This document shows positions 1 to 12,867 of a stretch of DNA of 64,000 nt, in pieces (the stretch's first letter is position 1; the number at the start of each line of letters is the position of its first letter). Source of the DNA: Cantharellus purpuraceus. Taxonomy: Eukaryota > Basidiomycota > Agaricomycetes > Cantharellales > Hydnaceae. Location: assembly GCA_025174535.1 (NCBI GenBank), contig JALBUN010000047.1, forward strand, positions 372,001-436,000. Reading direction: 5' to 3'. Position numbers and translations under genes: made by a program. Under the pieces are notes generated by a model. The model was not told where the DNA came from and made no database searches. It worked only from the letters and a program-made list of their open reading frames with translations.

Positions 1-3000
1 TGCCCATTGATCTCCCTGAATTCCTCTAGCTCCTCGGAAAAGTGCGGGCGTATGTTAGCAGTGTAAACTTGAGGCAGCTGAGAAAATGTGGTCCGGCCAC
101 GCACAAGTCATTAATGGTTAATCTTTTAAACCTGAATGTCCGTCATACCTTCTTTCGCTCCAAGAGGTTAGGAGCGACGTGAGGAAGTAGTGTATGTCAC
201 ATTTGCCTCGAAATTAAGCGCGCCATCTAGTATCCGTGTTGGGTGCCTAGGTATTCGAGGTTTTAAATTTCATCATGCAGAAATTCCCGATTACATTAAC
301 AATGTTGACAGCACGGATTAGTAAACTGTCCTATGCTGATCAAGATGCCTTGTGTCTAGCGAGCATGCAAGCAACTGAAACGCATGGAAGACACCAGAAA
401 AGTTAACCTTCTTCGCCCTTGCAAGTTGAAATACCGTGCAATTGCAAGTGAGGCATATGTGATCGGAAGATAACGCACAGAGGTATGGAGATGAGTCGCG
501 ATAGCCTTGGGTTAATGTTCGGAAGTATGAGAACCCTTGAATCCATTATCCCACCGACACAGCCAGAGAGAGTATAATTCCGACTGTGAGGAGACGCAGC
601 ACAGTGGATATCCTACTAATGAGTTGGTCAATCACTCGTCCATCTTGGCTTGGCAACCCTGTGTCCACCCTAGTTGGACTCGGGGGGGCGGGATGTTGTG
701 TGATCAGATAGCGCGGATACAGTATGTGTGTTTGAAAGGACAAGTATCAGACGGTTGACCGTTTACCGTTTTGACAAGTGGTATAAAGTGCATGTGTGTA
801 TCACCACCCCGTGCAACCTGAGCCTACAGTAATAATGACCCAGAAGCTAGCATTAATTTTGGCTTCTCGAATAATCTTTCTTTGCATCTTTATAGGATGC
901 CGAAATCCACGCCGAGGATTCATGATGTCCTAATGCACGGCAGGCACAGCTGAACAGATCTTCGCCGATTAAGAAGTCATCAAATACCAATTAGCGAGAT
1001 CTCAGTAACAGACCCGACACTCGATATCCCGCAATAAACCCGACTGGATGGAGACTGCCAAGTCTAGGGGCAAGATGGAGTGCCACGCCTTTGGAGATGA
1101 TATCTCAGCTGCGCAATAGAAACGATACTTCAAGTTTCAAACAGAAATACTCATCTTTCGTCTCGATTCCAGGACGAATGATCAAGGGAGGCGCATGGGG
1201 ATCGATAACCAATTAACAGTTGAATTGAAGCGATTCTTACCGAGGCCGCTGTGATAGGGTTGAACGGCCTACGGGGGTGGCAATGCGCTTGTGGAGATTC
1301 ACGCCCGGCGGCGGTAGATATCATCCTATTGAAGGACTTTCAGAGACATGAGACGGACATTATACAAGCCGGGAAAGCTAAGCACGCACCAATCCTCGCA
1401 GCAACTGACAGTGCCAGTTCCATTGCACGCATTTCGAGCGTCTTTCACCACCGCTTGTACCAAGACTGTATGGGTCCACACACGTGGGTAGCCCGCCAGC
1501 GTGTCTCGAAACAGATGGGCCACAAGGCTGCTTACATCGGAAGAATATCGCTGGCATTAGCATTTGATGCAGCTTAATGAAATGTTTGTGGTAACCGGTG
1601 ACGGATAGACTTCCCCATTGCGCAGAACCCATCAGGGCGATATTTTGTGTGGCGGCGGCCACTTTCATTGGCTTCTTCTATTAAAAGTGGTCCCGCGCAG
1701 AGATTAGGGATCTCCGTCCGTTGGCTTGGTACCTGCTCATGGCACGTTATTGTCAAATGATAAGGAAAGCCAAGAGAAATAGCAGTTTTTTTTTGATATC
1801 ATCCAATGAGTTCATTGAGTAGCTTATCCCTGCGTTCAACAGCAAAACAGCGGTCCCATAGTAGTGCCATACCGAGCAATAATGTCAAGCCGATATCATT
1901 CGTCTTACTTGTGCTTGTCATATGATTGGGACATAGTTGCACAGTGCACTGCTTGGCGTGATACTACCATTGAACTGCGCAGGAATAGAGGGGGTGTGTT
2001 AGCACATAGGATGCAATTACCTCTTTCACTTGAAATAGCCCCAGCTGGCAGCTAGCGCAGTCAGCCGCGATTGGTTTCTGACCAGCTGGCTCCCATTGCG
2101 TGTCAAACAAAGACCACCCGGCTACAGCAACTGGTCCCTTGACTAGGCTCCGTTAGCAGTCTTCAAGTCAGAAACACGCAAGGGCCCTGGGTCAGGAAAA
2201 AATTGCAGCGGCTGTTTTCACATGTTCTCCTTATCTCTCTCAGCCGACCATGATGCCCCCTGCCTGGCTCTGACTTGGGAGCGCGCCTCTTGCACTGCTG
2301 CGAAGGAAAGTTCCTCAAAGGTACTTCGCCTGTCTCAGAGACACTGAGAAAACCGGCTCATGAGGACGTGTATTATGTAACAGTCCCGTTCGCGTTTACG
2401 GATCAAACAGAGTAAATGGATTTGCTGGATTATTTTGTCCCTAGGCAACCATGGTTCTTCAAAAAAGCATTGTATCAAATAAAGGCTTCGTTTACTCCAT
2501 TCCAACTAGCTTCGCTATGATTAAGGATATAAACTCGTATGTCAAACCATGTTCGATGCTTAATTTTTCATCCTAGACTGGTCGCCATAACCTTACTCCA
2601 CAGTACCCCGCATCATTCCATCGGGACTTCACAGTAGTGCGTCCATTCCATCTGTTGTCAGCGTGTTTGATGTTTGTCAAGACCGCCTTATAGTTGATCC
2701 ATGCAGTTGTCAAGTGTTGGGTGCGATCCACATCTGACAGTACACTTCATTCCCACAGGACATCTCGTCCCTGACATTTACCAGCACATGGGCTAGAAGG
2801 CCGAGACTGAATCGTGCCATCTATGTTCATCGAGACGACTATTCACAACTTACAGTGGAACCCTTTTTCAAAGGTCTGGCTGTGATCAACACACCTTTCA
2901 ACTTGAACTACGCACTTGTATGGAGATGGCAGTAAGGCCGCACACTCTCCTCTCGGTGGTGTTGTTCGTCTACACAGATCCGTCTACGTAGCCGACAAGT

Positions 3001-3379
3001 GCACAATTTAGCGAAGGACCGCTTGAGCTTCCGCGCCGGCTTTTCAATATTCCAGTCTCAAGCACACGCACGTCAACACATCAACGGCGGGTTGAACATA
3101 TAGCATAAACCTATTTCCCAGTCGGGCGTTACTGGACTATATAGGCACAAAAAGTATCTTCACACGACCAGTCACTAACTAGGACTGTTTTACACTCCAG
3201 GGACAGTTCTGTCCCTCGAAGTGCGGGAGCACAGGGCAGAAGCAAGTAGACGCGGATGCAGAGTCCTGTCATTGGTTACTGTACAGGTCCTTGCCGCCGA
3301 AGGGACCCGGAAGATGGAAGCACTCTGTGGCCAGGGCATCGTCAAGTCTGTGAACCCCAAAGGCCAGTAGTCATTACAC

Positions 3380-3690
3380 CCTCTGAAGAACCAGAGATGT
3401 GCTTTGCTCCACTTGCCCCTTTACTTGTAATTGTCAGATGATTCTCCCTAGTTATGGCAGTGAGTAATAGCGACTCAGGAGAAGGATACAGACAGTATCG
3501 ATGGCCAACTTTCAAACCATGTTTGTACTTGGAGACCAGCAGCTATGCACAACGATCGCTTCCCGGCTTGAATACAAGGCGTAGTGCTGTGATCTCAGAA
3601 TTCATTCACAGACAGCCCCCTTTCTAGAAAACGGAAGATCAGGGAATTCGTCAACGCACCGTCGATAAATCATTTACAATAAGCACAAAT
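3380..3690 (+). repeat. degenerate direct repeat, copy 1
   Basis: This copy shares several blocks in the same order with 4545-4850. They include GAACCAGAGAT, GTGCTTTGCTCCACT followed by a C-rich/T-rich run, ATGGCA(A/G), and GATCAGGGAATT followed by a related AACGCA...GTC block. The similarity is patchy, so the copies are old. No terminal inverted repeats or target-site duplications were seen. Confidence 0.45.
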
Positions 3691-4544
3691 TGCGTTAGAC
3701 GGCTACCGGAACATGACTAGCGTAGGTTTGCCTAGTAAGCCGCGTGCTCTTTCCGCACCACAGAGGACGAAGCAAGAGCTTTACAGTAGTTTCTACGCTG
3801 ACTGGGTCGTGGATGGCGAGAGTTTTGTCGTATACATACCCGTCAAGAACATTTCCGAAGACCCTTGTACCGAGGGCTAGCCGTTTCTTGAACATTACAG
3901 ACGATGGTGATGATATCCTACCAGTGGCTCTGGTGTCGGCTCTGGGGTTTTTGGTGGCAAAAATAACACGTGGACGGCTGGAACGTACAAGTTGTTCAGA
4001 TTCTGCCTTAAACGCTTTTCTGTGTGAGAAATTAAGTACTTCCTTTGCTTCGTGACGGAGCTGTCTTAGCTGGGCTAACCCTTCCCTATTCGAACTTACA
4101 GTAGGACTCGGGGTGTCTTCAATGGTTTATATGTTGTAGGAAACGCGGCACGACGGTCCACAGACATCCACGTTTGTGATCATAGCTTTTCACAAGACTC
4201 AGGTTACCACACTCGTTCTACTTCTTACGCAATATTTCTTGTTCTATAATTTTTGAACTCTAGCTTGCGCGACAATATATAATATAGGGGTTCTGGAATC
4301 TTGTGAGATTAAAGCGCTATCACTCAAAGACAGTATCATGGACATCACGACGCATCATTTAGAGATCAGTGCCCTTCTTGCAGGTGCCACCTGCTCCGCA
4401 GCGTGATCGAATGCATATTATGCGCTTCCGCAGATGCCTTTCATCATTTGTTCACGAAATCTGATTATCACTTTGCTGACGAAACATAGGACTACAAGTC
4501 TATCACCCCTGAGCAAGGCAGGAACTATTGGATGCTCTGAGATC

Positions 4545-4850
4545 TGAAGAACCAGAGATTTGGTGTTAGGTATATGCAAAAAGTGCTTTGCTCCACTCAC
4601 CCCTTTTTGGATGACATTGCAATATGATCTTCCTTGGAGATGGCAAGGAGCACTAGGACCTCCGGGACCTCAAGGGGTTTAGGACACAATACCGGTCGGC
4701 TCTGCAAATGCTTGTAGTAGCTGGCGTAACATCGGAATCTATCCGGCTTCTGAGACCACCTTGGTCAATAATCTGAAGAATGAATGGGGGATCAGGGAAT
4801 TTGGTGAACGCAGCGTCAATGTTGAGATATCAATACGCATGCCATGAGTC
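4545..4850 (+). repeat. degenerate direct repeat, copy 2
   Basis: Second copy of the patchy repeat at 3380-3690, about 1.16 kb downstream and in the same orientation. The block starting GTGCTTTGCTCCACT and the block GATCAGGGAATT are the clearest anchors. A further short match (GGCCAGTAGTC) occurs at 5230 and at 3361, so a third remnant is possible. Confidence 0.45.
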
Positions 4851-7183
4851 TGTCGTCCCGTCAATTGGATGGTAGCGGTGCCGAAGGTCAAAGTAGAAAC
4901 TAGAAGTCACCTTGCTACTGGTCAGCCACCACAGGGCCTTTAGAATCCTGGCCTGCACAATTTACGCATCCCTCACACCTGGAACAGGAGTGGACGATCC
5001 ATCGGTTGCTGAACATCGTGCTGAGGAAAATACCTATATATCACCTTTTCGCATCTAACCAACAACACGTTCTAGAGCGAAGCATAGATCACACGGAGAT
5101 CTGGAGAACGAGGGGACTGGTAAAGCAACAGGTGCTTTCTGTCAACTCACACCTCATGCATGTGTTATGCAATCCTTTCCGACCATTGATCACAGGGAGA
5201 GGAGTAACCTCGAAACACACTCGGAAGCCGAGGGCCAGTAGTCGCCACATCTTTTCGAATTGCCTTGCAAAGAAGGAGCAGTCCATCATCTTGTCCTGAA
5301 AAAACCTCGCACTTCGTGGCAGGCAGCTAAGCATGCAGTCAACTGTTATTTCCTTAATGTATCATGACGTGCTAATCATTTCTCTCTGTGCAGCACGGTG
5401 GCGAGGTGAATTAGGATGACAGACAGCAACATGAGATGACCTTGTGGAGAAACCGGGATGAGTGTTGCCGTCGGGAGATGTTAAGCTTCGGACATCCCGT
5501 GAGACGATGGGATTAATATTGAATCAAGTCATCCAGTGAGGGATTGTCCATTATGTAGAATTGACATCAGGATAGCCAGGGAGGTCCATAGACATGGTGG
5601 AATTTAAAAGCACCACATAGTAAAGGTATTGCATTCCGTATCGGCATGGCCGGACTCAGAGCACACAGATGGGTGCAAGATCTTTGTCCGACCTCATCAG
5701 ATGTATCATCAGTAGGCCTGAGATAGGTGGGCGCGAAACAGAAATCATGACAGGGCTAAAGCCACAGGCTGGTGCCCAGTGAACCATTGAGTTTAAGCTC
5801 AGAGCGCGTCCAGGCAATTGCTCCTCCGAACCGAAGATGGCTCCCAGGAACAGAGCGTTTAGCTCTATGGGCGGCAGCATTCGGCAAGAAGGACACCGTT
5901 CCCTGCAAGGTTCTGCTGGCACAAGGATCCGCATGCATGACCGCTGAACTCCCGTACGTACGTCTTAAATTCCGATCGCCTGAATACAGTTATTCGCTAA
6001 AGGCACGTGGTTATCGAAAATTAGAAACTGGATCCTGAGTTTAAACTTCTGATCATGTTGAAAACGCCACTGAAATGATGGGATGCCATGCCGAGTCCAC
6101 ATACCTTTAGTAAGCTTGGTGCCAGCAAGGCCACCATATCAACCTCACCGCATGATGAGGCACACAAGCCTCTTTATGTTGCAAAGGAGCCTGAGCAGTA
6201 CGTTCATCCATTCACAACCACTCTCCCAAACCCTAGTGGCATATCCCAGATCCGACAAGTTGCCTCTGGCCGTGACGTGACGTGAATAATCTCGTGGTCA
6301 TCTGAACCAAATGCAGGACGGAAGAGCGAGGAGATCCTTCGGGCCGCGCCTGACTTGCACGACCAGACACATCAGCATTAGCCAAAGACAACACATAGTA
6401 CAGGAAAGAGAGGCTACGAAGCATGTTGCAAAGCTTGGTATTACACTGGTGACTGGCTGCGCCGGGTGAAATGGAAAAGACTACAAGCTATCTAGTTTCG
6501 TATGATTCCTACGCCAATGACACGTCAGATCCAGCGGATCTTGTACAGAGAACAATATATAAGAGACCCTGCTTACCCTCCTGTCAGCGAGAAATGAGAG
6601 AAGAAGGCGCCCATACCCCTATGGGTCCAGCGCCCGCCACTAAAGATTTTACTGTTTCGAGTATCCTTCATCCCTTCGTGCTTGTTGCTGCCGGGGAAGG
6701 CATTCCCGTCTTGAAAGAAGCACAGGATGAAACCTACAGCGTAGAAACCCATGGAGTGAGCTGGAAACGCCACTTTGGTGCATGTGACATGTGGCCCTCA
6801 ATGGTTCAATGACCATGCTTAGGATCTCTTTTGAGAGGGGATAGTGCCGAAACCTAAGTGCATCGGGAAGGAATTTAGTGGGTGTCGTGCGGTGTAGAAG
6901 ACCATGTGTTCACTTCGTGTCTTGGGTGTACGGATCCGGAGTTGAACATGCGCAGACAAACTGGAGCCACCTTTTCCCCCTTTCCCTCTTTCCGTTTGGG
7001 CCCACACTGTTTCTGAGCTGTTCAAGCTACCGAAGCAATATTACTATTGGCGTTAGCTCCTATCCCTCTACGATTCGGTGACTTGTGCTCTGTCCACGTA
7101 GCACATCCTTTATAGGCCAACGACAAGTGCTGGTTTAACTCCTTGCTCGCACAGAGGACTCTTTCGGAGACCATTGTACCGAC

Positions 7184-9721
7184 ATGCGTGTGATCTTCGC
7201 GTTCTGGCTTGCTACTCTTGTAGGCTCCGTCGTGTCGCAGCAAATCTGGGACATTGTCCGTCTTTTCACCTCTGTTTTCGGTCTCTTTATTGCTTACAGG
7301 GATATACAGTGGCAGACGACGTGGGACAGGCAGAAGCTACTCACTCGTCAGACTGCGAATCTGCCAATCAACTTTGGCGCTCCCGGCCCAGCTGGACAAG
7401 CTGATATCGTTGTGGATGACTCCCAAGTGTTTCAATCGATCGATGGTTTCGGCGCCACATTGAGTAAGCATATAAGACCACTATTTCTGTCTTTTCCCAT
7501 TTGGGCACCTGGAATGCTTTTCCTAGACTGAGCATTCAGTCTTACCGCGTCGGTCGTGACGTAAATCACAACAGCCACCCCTGTTGATTTGGTCTTTGAA
7601 GCACGAGTTTATATATGCTAAATTTCTCCGATAGCGGACTCGTCTGCCAAGCTTTTAAACCAGCTCAAGGTGAGTGTCCCTCTTTAGCGTACCAATGGCT
7701 TCCAGACGACTGCGTACAGTCCCAGAACTCGAACAATTATTGGGCTCTGATCAACCAGCTCTTCAATCGTATGACAGTATCACATCTGCGCGTGTGACAG
7801 TAATTAACAATATCTGCAGCTACATACGGATTTGCTGGAGCGGGTTTTACTGCACTGCGCCTCTCTATTGGAGCAACTGATTTTTCCGACACCGGTGGGT
7901 TACTTCTTTCAGCTTGTGTTGCGTCTGACGACTCCGTGTTTTTCTAGTGTATAGCTTCGACGACGTAGGGGGTGACACCGGTCTCGGCTCTGTGACGGCG
8001 AATAATGCACCGAGCTACCTCTGGTCAACTCTAAATGACATTGCTTCCGTGAACAATATTCTAAAGATTTTCGTGCTTCCCTGGAGTCCGGTGATTATAC
8101 ATCTCGTTTATTATGCAAAACATACCCTCGGCTGATGGCATCTCGTAGCCTGCATGGATGAAGTCCACCAATAACATGCGTGGTGGAAACTTGGATTCTG
8201 GGGATATTAGCGTTTGTGCGCGAGTTTCACTTCCGTTGCTCATGACACTTTAACAATGCTACTTTGATTTTTCAGTTGCGAACTATCTTTTCAAGTCGGT
8301 ACAGGCTGTTAAAAGCAAGGGACACACGCCGTACGCCGTCAGCATTCAGGTATGTAAGGATAAAATACACAAGTTGCATCTGGTATATCCACTGAATACT
8401 TTTACTTTACAAGAATGAGCCGCAGAACAGTAACCCCACGTATCCAACAGCCATTGTGACGGCTTCCATGGAAGCCCAGATCGGCAGTCAGCTGAGGCAA
8501 AACATGACCTTATTGTACTCATAACAGTATTCTAAGTTACTGTTGCTGCAGGACGCTCTTAAACAACAACGGTTTGTCGAATGTTAAGATCATTGGCTAC
8601 GAGCACAACTGGGACGATGCCGGTCTATACCCAGAGCAGTTGGTTGGTACTTTATGATAATCCATCCCCCTTACCTTGTTGACTCTTACGTTCTGTGCTC
8701 AATATGCAGATGAACGCTGCTGGAAACGCTTTTGCGGGTGCCTCATTCCACTGTTATGCGGGAGGCGTTAAGAACCAGACCCTCTTCCACAACGCATTCC
8801 CTAACAAGGAGGTCTACCACACTGAGTGCAGCGGTACTCTAAACACTGATTGGTGGAGCAACATGAAGGTGGGAATTTCCTCTATATAAACTTGTTCGGT
8901 GACCTAACACATTTATCGGTAGTGGTACATTGACAACTTGTGGGTGAATTGCGGGTCTATTTCCTCAAGCTGGCACTGATACTGTTGATCGGACAGGTGT
9001 GTCGGAAGTCTGGAGAATTGGGGACGCACAGCAATGATGTGGAACTTTGCACTGAATTCAAATGGTCTCCCTATCCTCCCTGGCAGTAACAGCTGTGGTG
9101 GGGGCTGCCGTGGTGTTGTGACGCTTCCTGGAGACGGCACATTTAGCGTCAATGAAGAATGTGAGGTCACCCTCAATTCACAGTTTCGTGCTTTGCTGAC
9201 TTCCGCACAGTTTATGCAATGGCCCAGGCTTCGCGTGCCGTGATACCTAAGGATCCCGGTGGGCCATTTGGGCAGCGCATTGGTGTTACGGTTAAAGGGT
9301 CACTCAACTGGGCCCTACGAGTCGGTGCATACCAAACCGGTCGCGCTAACCCTTCAGACCCAAAGAAATACAGTATTGTAGTGTTGAATTGGTTCGTAGA
9401 CTACTTCCTCCTTGTGACGTACCTTACTCATTGATGGACAGGAATGGTATGTCCGGAATTATTCCTTCTTTGCACCGTATAAAAACCACTCTTTAGATCA
9501 TCCCAACGGCCCATGGAACCCAACACCTGTGAGTATCCAACATCATGAGAACAGGACGCGCTCATTCTCATCGCTGGCTGGCAGGTTGATGCGACAATCG
9601 AGTTCCGCGGCCAACAGGTTTGCTCCCTGATTACTTCTGTTCCTTTTCATCACCCATACACCTTTTTCAGGTCAAATTCACCTTCCCCGTTGGCATCACC
9701 ACGCTTTGGTGGTTTGCCTGA
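7184..9721 (+). CDS. secreted GH30 beta-glycanase (endo-beta-1,6-glucanase type)
   Basis: Predicted to be a secreted retaining glycoside hydrolase of family GH30 acting on beta-1,6-glucan or related wall polymers. Eighteen exons join to 494 residues: 7184-7255, 7310-7463, 7635-7669, 7720-7768, 7820-7894, 7948-8090, 8149-8215, 8276-8349, 8414-8496, 8552-8642, 8710-8868, 8923-8939, 8997-9160, 9211-9391, 9442-9446, 9497-9528, 9585-9617 and 9671-9721. The N-terminus is a signal peptide (MRVIFAFWLATLVGSVVSQQ). Family landmarks are GFGATLTDSSA early on, ALRLSIGATDFS, the acid/base site IQNEPQNSNPTYPT, and the nucleophile in YHTECSG. The C-terminal beta domain ends FPVGITTLWWFA. The frame stays open throughout, so the gene looks intact. 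Oddities are a GC donor at 8497 and a 5-nt exon at 9442. The exact substrate is inferred. Confidence 0.85.
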
Positions 9722-10531
9722 ATTGCGTGGTCCGACGACGCGTGCCATCACAGGCGGTGTCGCCCGTGGCCGTTCATGAATCATGATTTCACTGTATTGC
9801 CAAGGTCAACTGCCGGGATCCCGAGTGGTTCCATTTATTTCTTTTATCATTAGCTCGTTCGCATTACGGCTCTTCATCCATGATCATACCCCAGTGCACA
9901 ACCAGCTTTCGGGTTGTATCAAATTTTCAGATGACCGTATTACTGTTTTTCGTTCATTTGGGTCTCACTATCGTTCTTTGTCATGAGAAGGAAATGAATA
10001 TGATGTGGCGATCATGCCGTTTTATGGAGACCATGTGCGGGAATCTCTTTCTGCATTGCAGAGAGAGAGCCACGAGTAATCCGTGATGGTCGACTCTGGT
10101 TGGTGAACGATGTTGGCAAGTAGTCTAGAGGCCGAGTATTCAGGCTAAACAGGTAATCTTCTTTTCGAATTAGTTTTAGAGTTGAAGAGAATAGTGAGTG
10201 ATGTCACGTAAAACAAGCTTGTTGTAGAATGAGTTTATCGGCCTGTTGCAATTAGCCGCGCGTTCCTCCACACTAGTCCTGGAACATTGACTTGTTCATC
10301 TGGAAGCATGATAACAGGATGTTATAGGTCGTCTTGGTGAATCAGGGCGACCGCGTTTGTGTTTTCTATGATTAATGTAGGTATAGAACGTTGACTTGAG
10401 AGCGCCGTCAAATGTGGCGGGCTGCGGTGGATACTGCCTTGTCCCATTTACAGATGATGATCCCCTTTCCGAACGTGTTGGTCGGTGTAGGTGGACTCCA
10501 CACAATACACTGTCTTAGTACAACATATTCT
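9722..10531. other. intergenic, between GH30 and ATG17 (convergent)
   Basis: This 810-bp gap lies between the 3' ends of two convergent genes. It presumably holds both 3' untranslated regions. No RNA gene or conserved coding segment was seen. Confidence 0.5.
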
Positions 10532-12591
10532 TCACAGACTATCCTCTCGCCTCGGGCTCGGTCTAACCGGTGTCACTAATGCATCTTGTACATGTCGAGG
10601 TTGTATTGGCGCTGCTGCAAGTTTCTGACGAGCCTTCATGTATACTAATGAGCGTGCGCTGTGGCCAAAACATGTATGATAACAAACCTCTGATATTAAG
10701 TCATCGTCAATCACCGGTAAAATCTCCTTGCTATCTCCATCTTGATGTCCTATATCATCTTCATTAGACGCGTGAGATGAAATAACAAAGGCCTGAGGGA
10801 GGTTTGAAATAGCGAGACAAAGATCCTCTGGAATAGACGTGGAATGTGTAGAATAAAAGGCGTCACGTGCAATAATTTCGTCTGATGCCGACCCAGAGGT
10901 CAGGTCAAATATTCACAATACTCGAAAGGGCCATAAATCTTAACGCACTGTCACGCAACCTCACAAGTTTTTCTCTCATCTCTTGAACCATGGACTCTAT
11001 GCCGTCGCGATAGCGTCTACGACGGTCCATTTCCAGAACCAACGCGTTGTATGACATTTGATATGTTTCATACGTTGTTCGAAGGGTATGAAGACTGTCC
11101 AGGTAGTCATTTAAGGTCTCATACGTCGCTTGTGTCTCCATCTGAAAAAGCATGGGTGAAGAATGTAATGATACTTAGCAATGTCTCACCTCGATTCCAC
11201 TTTGCTCTTGGAGCATAGACTCCATTTTTTCACCTAATGAATCAAGAGAATCAAGGATTCGAGATTGAGTGGCCAGCGAGGACTGCAAGGCATTCTTCAC
11301 TTCTACAATATCGTGGCTTTTTCCAATCAATTGATATTTATCACGCCGAATAATTATGATAAAACGATGGATGCGGCGACATGCCGGAGTGAAGGGGAAA
11401 GGAATGAACTCGTATTCTTTACTCGATGGAAAAAGACGTACTATACCAATTCGATAGATGTGATGGACTCCTCAAGTTCTGCAACGATGGAAGGTAATTC
11501 TGCGGTGTCGCGAACAAAGACTATAACTATCAATTTAGCCTCTCAAGCCATAGTATATGTTACAAATGTACACGTGCCTTCCATGTCCTCCTCACCTATA
11601 TCCTCACCAGCTTCCTTCTCTTTCAAGGCTGTTGCCATTTGATCATAGTGGGCGGCCAGAGATTCCAAGTGGGATGCCATTCCCGCAGAAGTGCGTTCTT
11701 GTTGGGCAAGCAGAACAGAAACATCCTTTGAAGGCCGATCCAGATGCAGCTGTCTTTCAGCCGTCGGCAAAGTTGCGTGCTGTGTATAATTTTGGGTTTG
11801 AGTCTGTAGGAACTCCTTGGAAGCAGACAGTGAGGTAGACAGAAGCGAGCGAATGTGGTTGGTTATGGATATGACGGTAGCTGGATGTGATTCTGTAGCA
11901 GCTAGTGTTTCATCCAGGGCATCTCTTTCTCCCTCGATCGACTCAAAAACGTCTTCAAGACCTCGTTCATCCACAAAGTCTCGCAGAGTTTTCCACTTCC
12001 TACGATCACGAGAAAGCTCTTGATTATCGTCGGCTACCTCGTGATTATTGGCTTGTCCCTGATCATCGTTGTTTTCATTTGCGTGTATACCAAAGAGAGA
12101 GGACTCGAGAGGACTTTGGTGAAAGCTGGGTGGCACAACTTGTGAGCCTAACAATTCGAGAGTTGTATCCAGGGCATCCTGATGTTGAGACCGGACCCTA
12201 TCCCATCGCTACACGATACAGCGTAAGACAGCCTACAGTCCCAGGCATGAACAGCCTCACCTTTGCTTCTTCTTCCAGCCTAACTCGACGCTCAGTAATA
12301 CACTTGGCAACTCCTGCTGCCACCTTAAACAATTGTCAGGAACGCATAACATTCAGTAAAAAACCATTTTACTTTCAACTGATTTAGGACACCTTCTGTT
12401 ATCCATCGTATTTTGGCATCCAAGGCTAGCACGTCAACGGCTTCGCGGGCTGAGTTATGCGTCAGATCATGAGCGTAGGAACAAAGCTGCTCTCCATGTT
12501 GAAGTCCCTTCTTTGACTGAAGAACAAGGGAGACGAGATGCGGTGGTGAAGAAGGGCGGTCAAAAGTATTCACTATCGGTGAAGTGGGCAT
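10532..12591 (-). CDS. ATG17: autophagy scaffold protein Atg17
   Basis: Scaffold of the Atg1 kinase complex at the phagophore assembly site, largely coiled coil. The start at 12591 gives MPTSPIVNTF followed by the family's first helix (LVLQSKKGLQHGEQLCSYAH, then AVDVLALDAKIRWITEGVL). Later exons encode long alpha-helical segments, including LASQQERTSAGMASHLESL-like coiled coil around 11640-12150 and YNALVLEMDRRRRYRDGIES near 11000. The C-terminal block IPEDLCLAISNLPQAF (about 10800) matches the conserved Atg17 tail. I place the last exons through 10532 by removing an intron whose donor follows DDDLISE and which resumes at ARQKLAAAP; without that removal the tail has a less likely sequence. 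The 3' end faces the GH30 gene and the 5' end lies 277 bp from the 3' end of VPS39. Exact internal exon borders were not all checked. Confidence 0.85.
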
Positions 12592-12867
12592 TCAAAACAG
12601 CCGCTTTGGGTCGGTCGACAGGCGGAGTCTGAAATTAGATGCTGATTAGATACAGGTACAAGCCTTCTATTCCAACGTGGATGAAACTAAATGCGCATTT
12701 CAAACAACTCGTACAACCCCCCTAATGATATAGGAACTTCCAAATCCAGATCTCCAGATTGTTGAACCCGACAATATCCAACTTGAAGACTGATGGGCAT
12801 GCTACTCCGTAGCTTGACTCTCGAAGGCTGGGCAAGCCAGGCTGCAATATGAATCTGCTATGAGCGA

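Larger units (their letters stand above)
1..7183. other. gene-poor region, no supported gene
   Basis: Only short open frames without recognisable domains occur here on either strand. I could not join them into a convincing spliced gene. Stop codons are frequent in all frames. The stretch contains a degenerate direct repeat (listed separately). It may be the remains of decayed mobile or duplicated DNA, but no transposase, integrase or reverse transcriptase motif was seen. Confidence 0.5.

Noticed and set aside
1251..1577. 108-codon open frame in the gene-poor left end
   Set aside because: No recognisable motif, no splice-extended homology, and overlapping frames of similar length on the other strand; looks like chance.
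5656..6812. Several 60-113 codon frames on both strands
   Set aside because: They overlap each other and show no family features; treated as noise.
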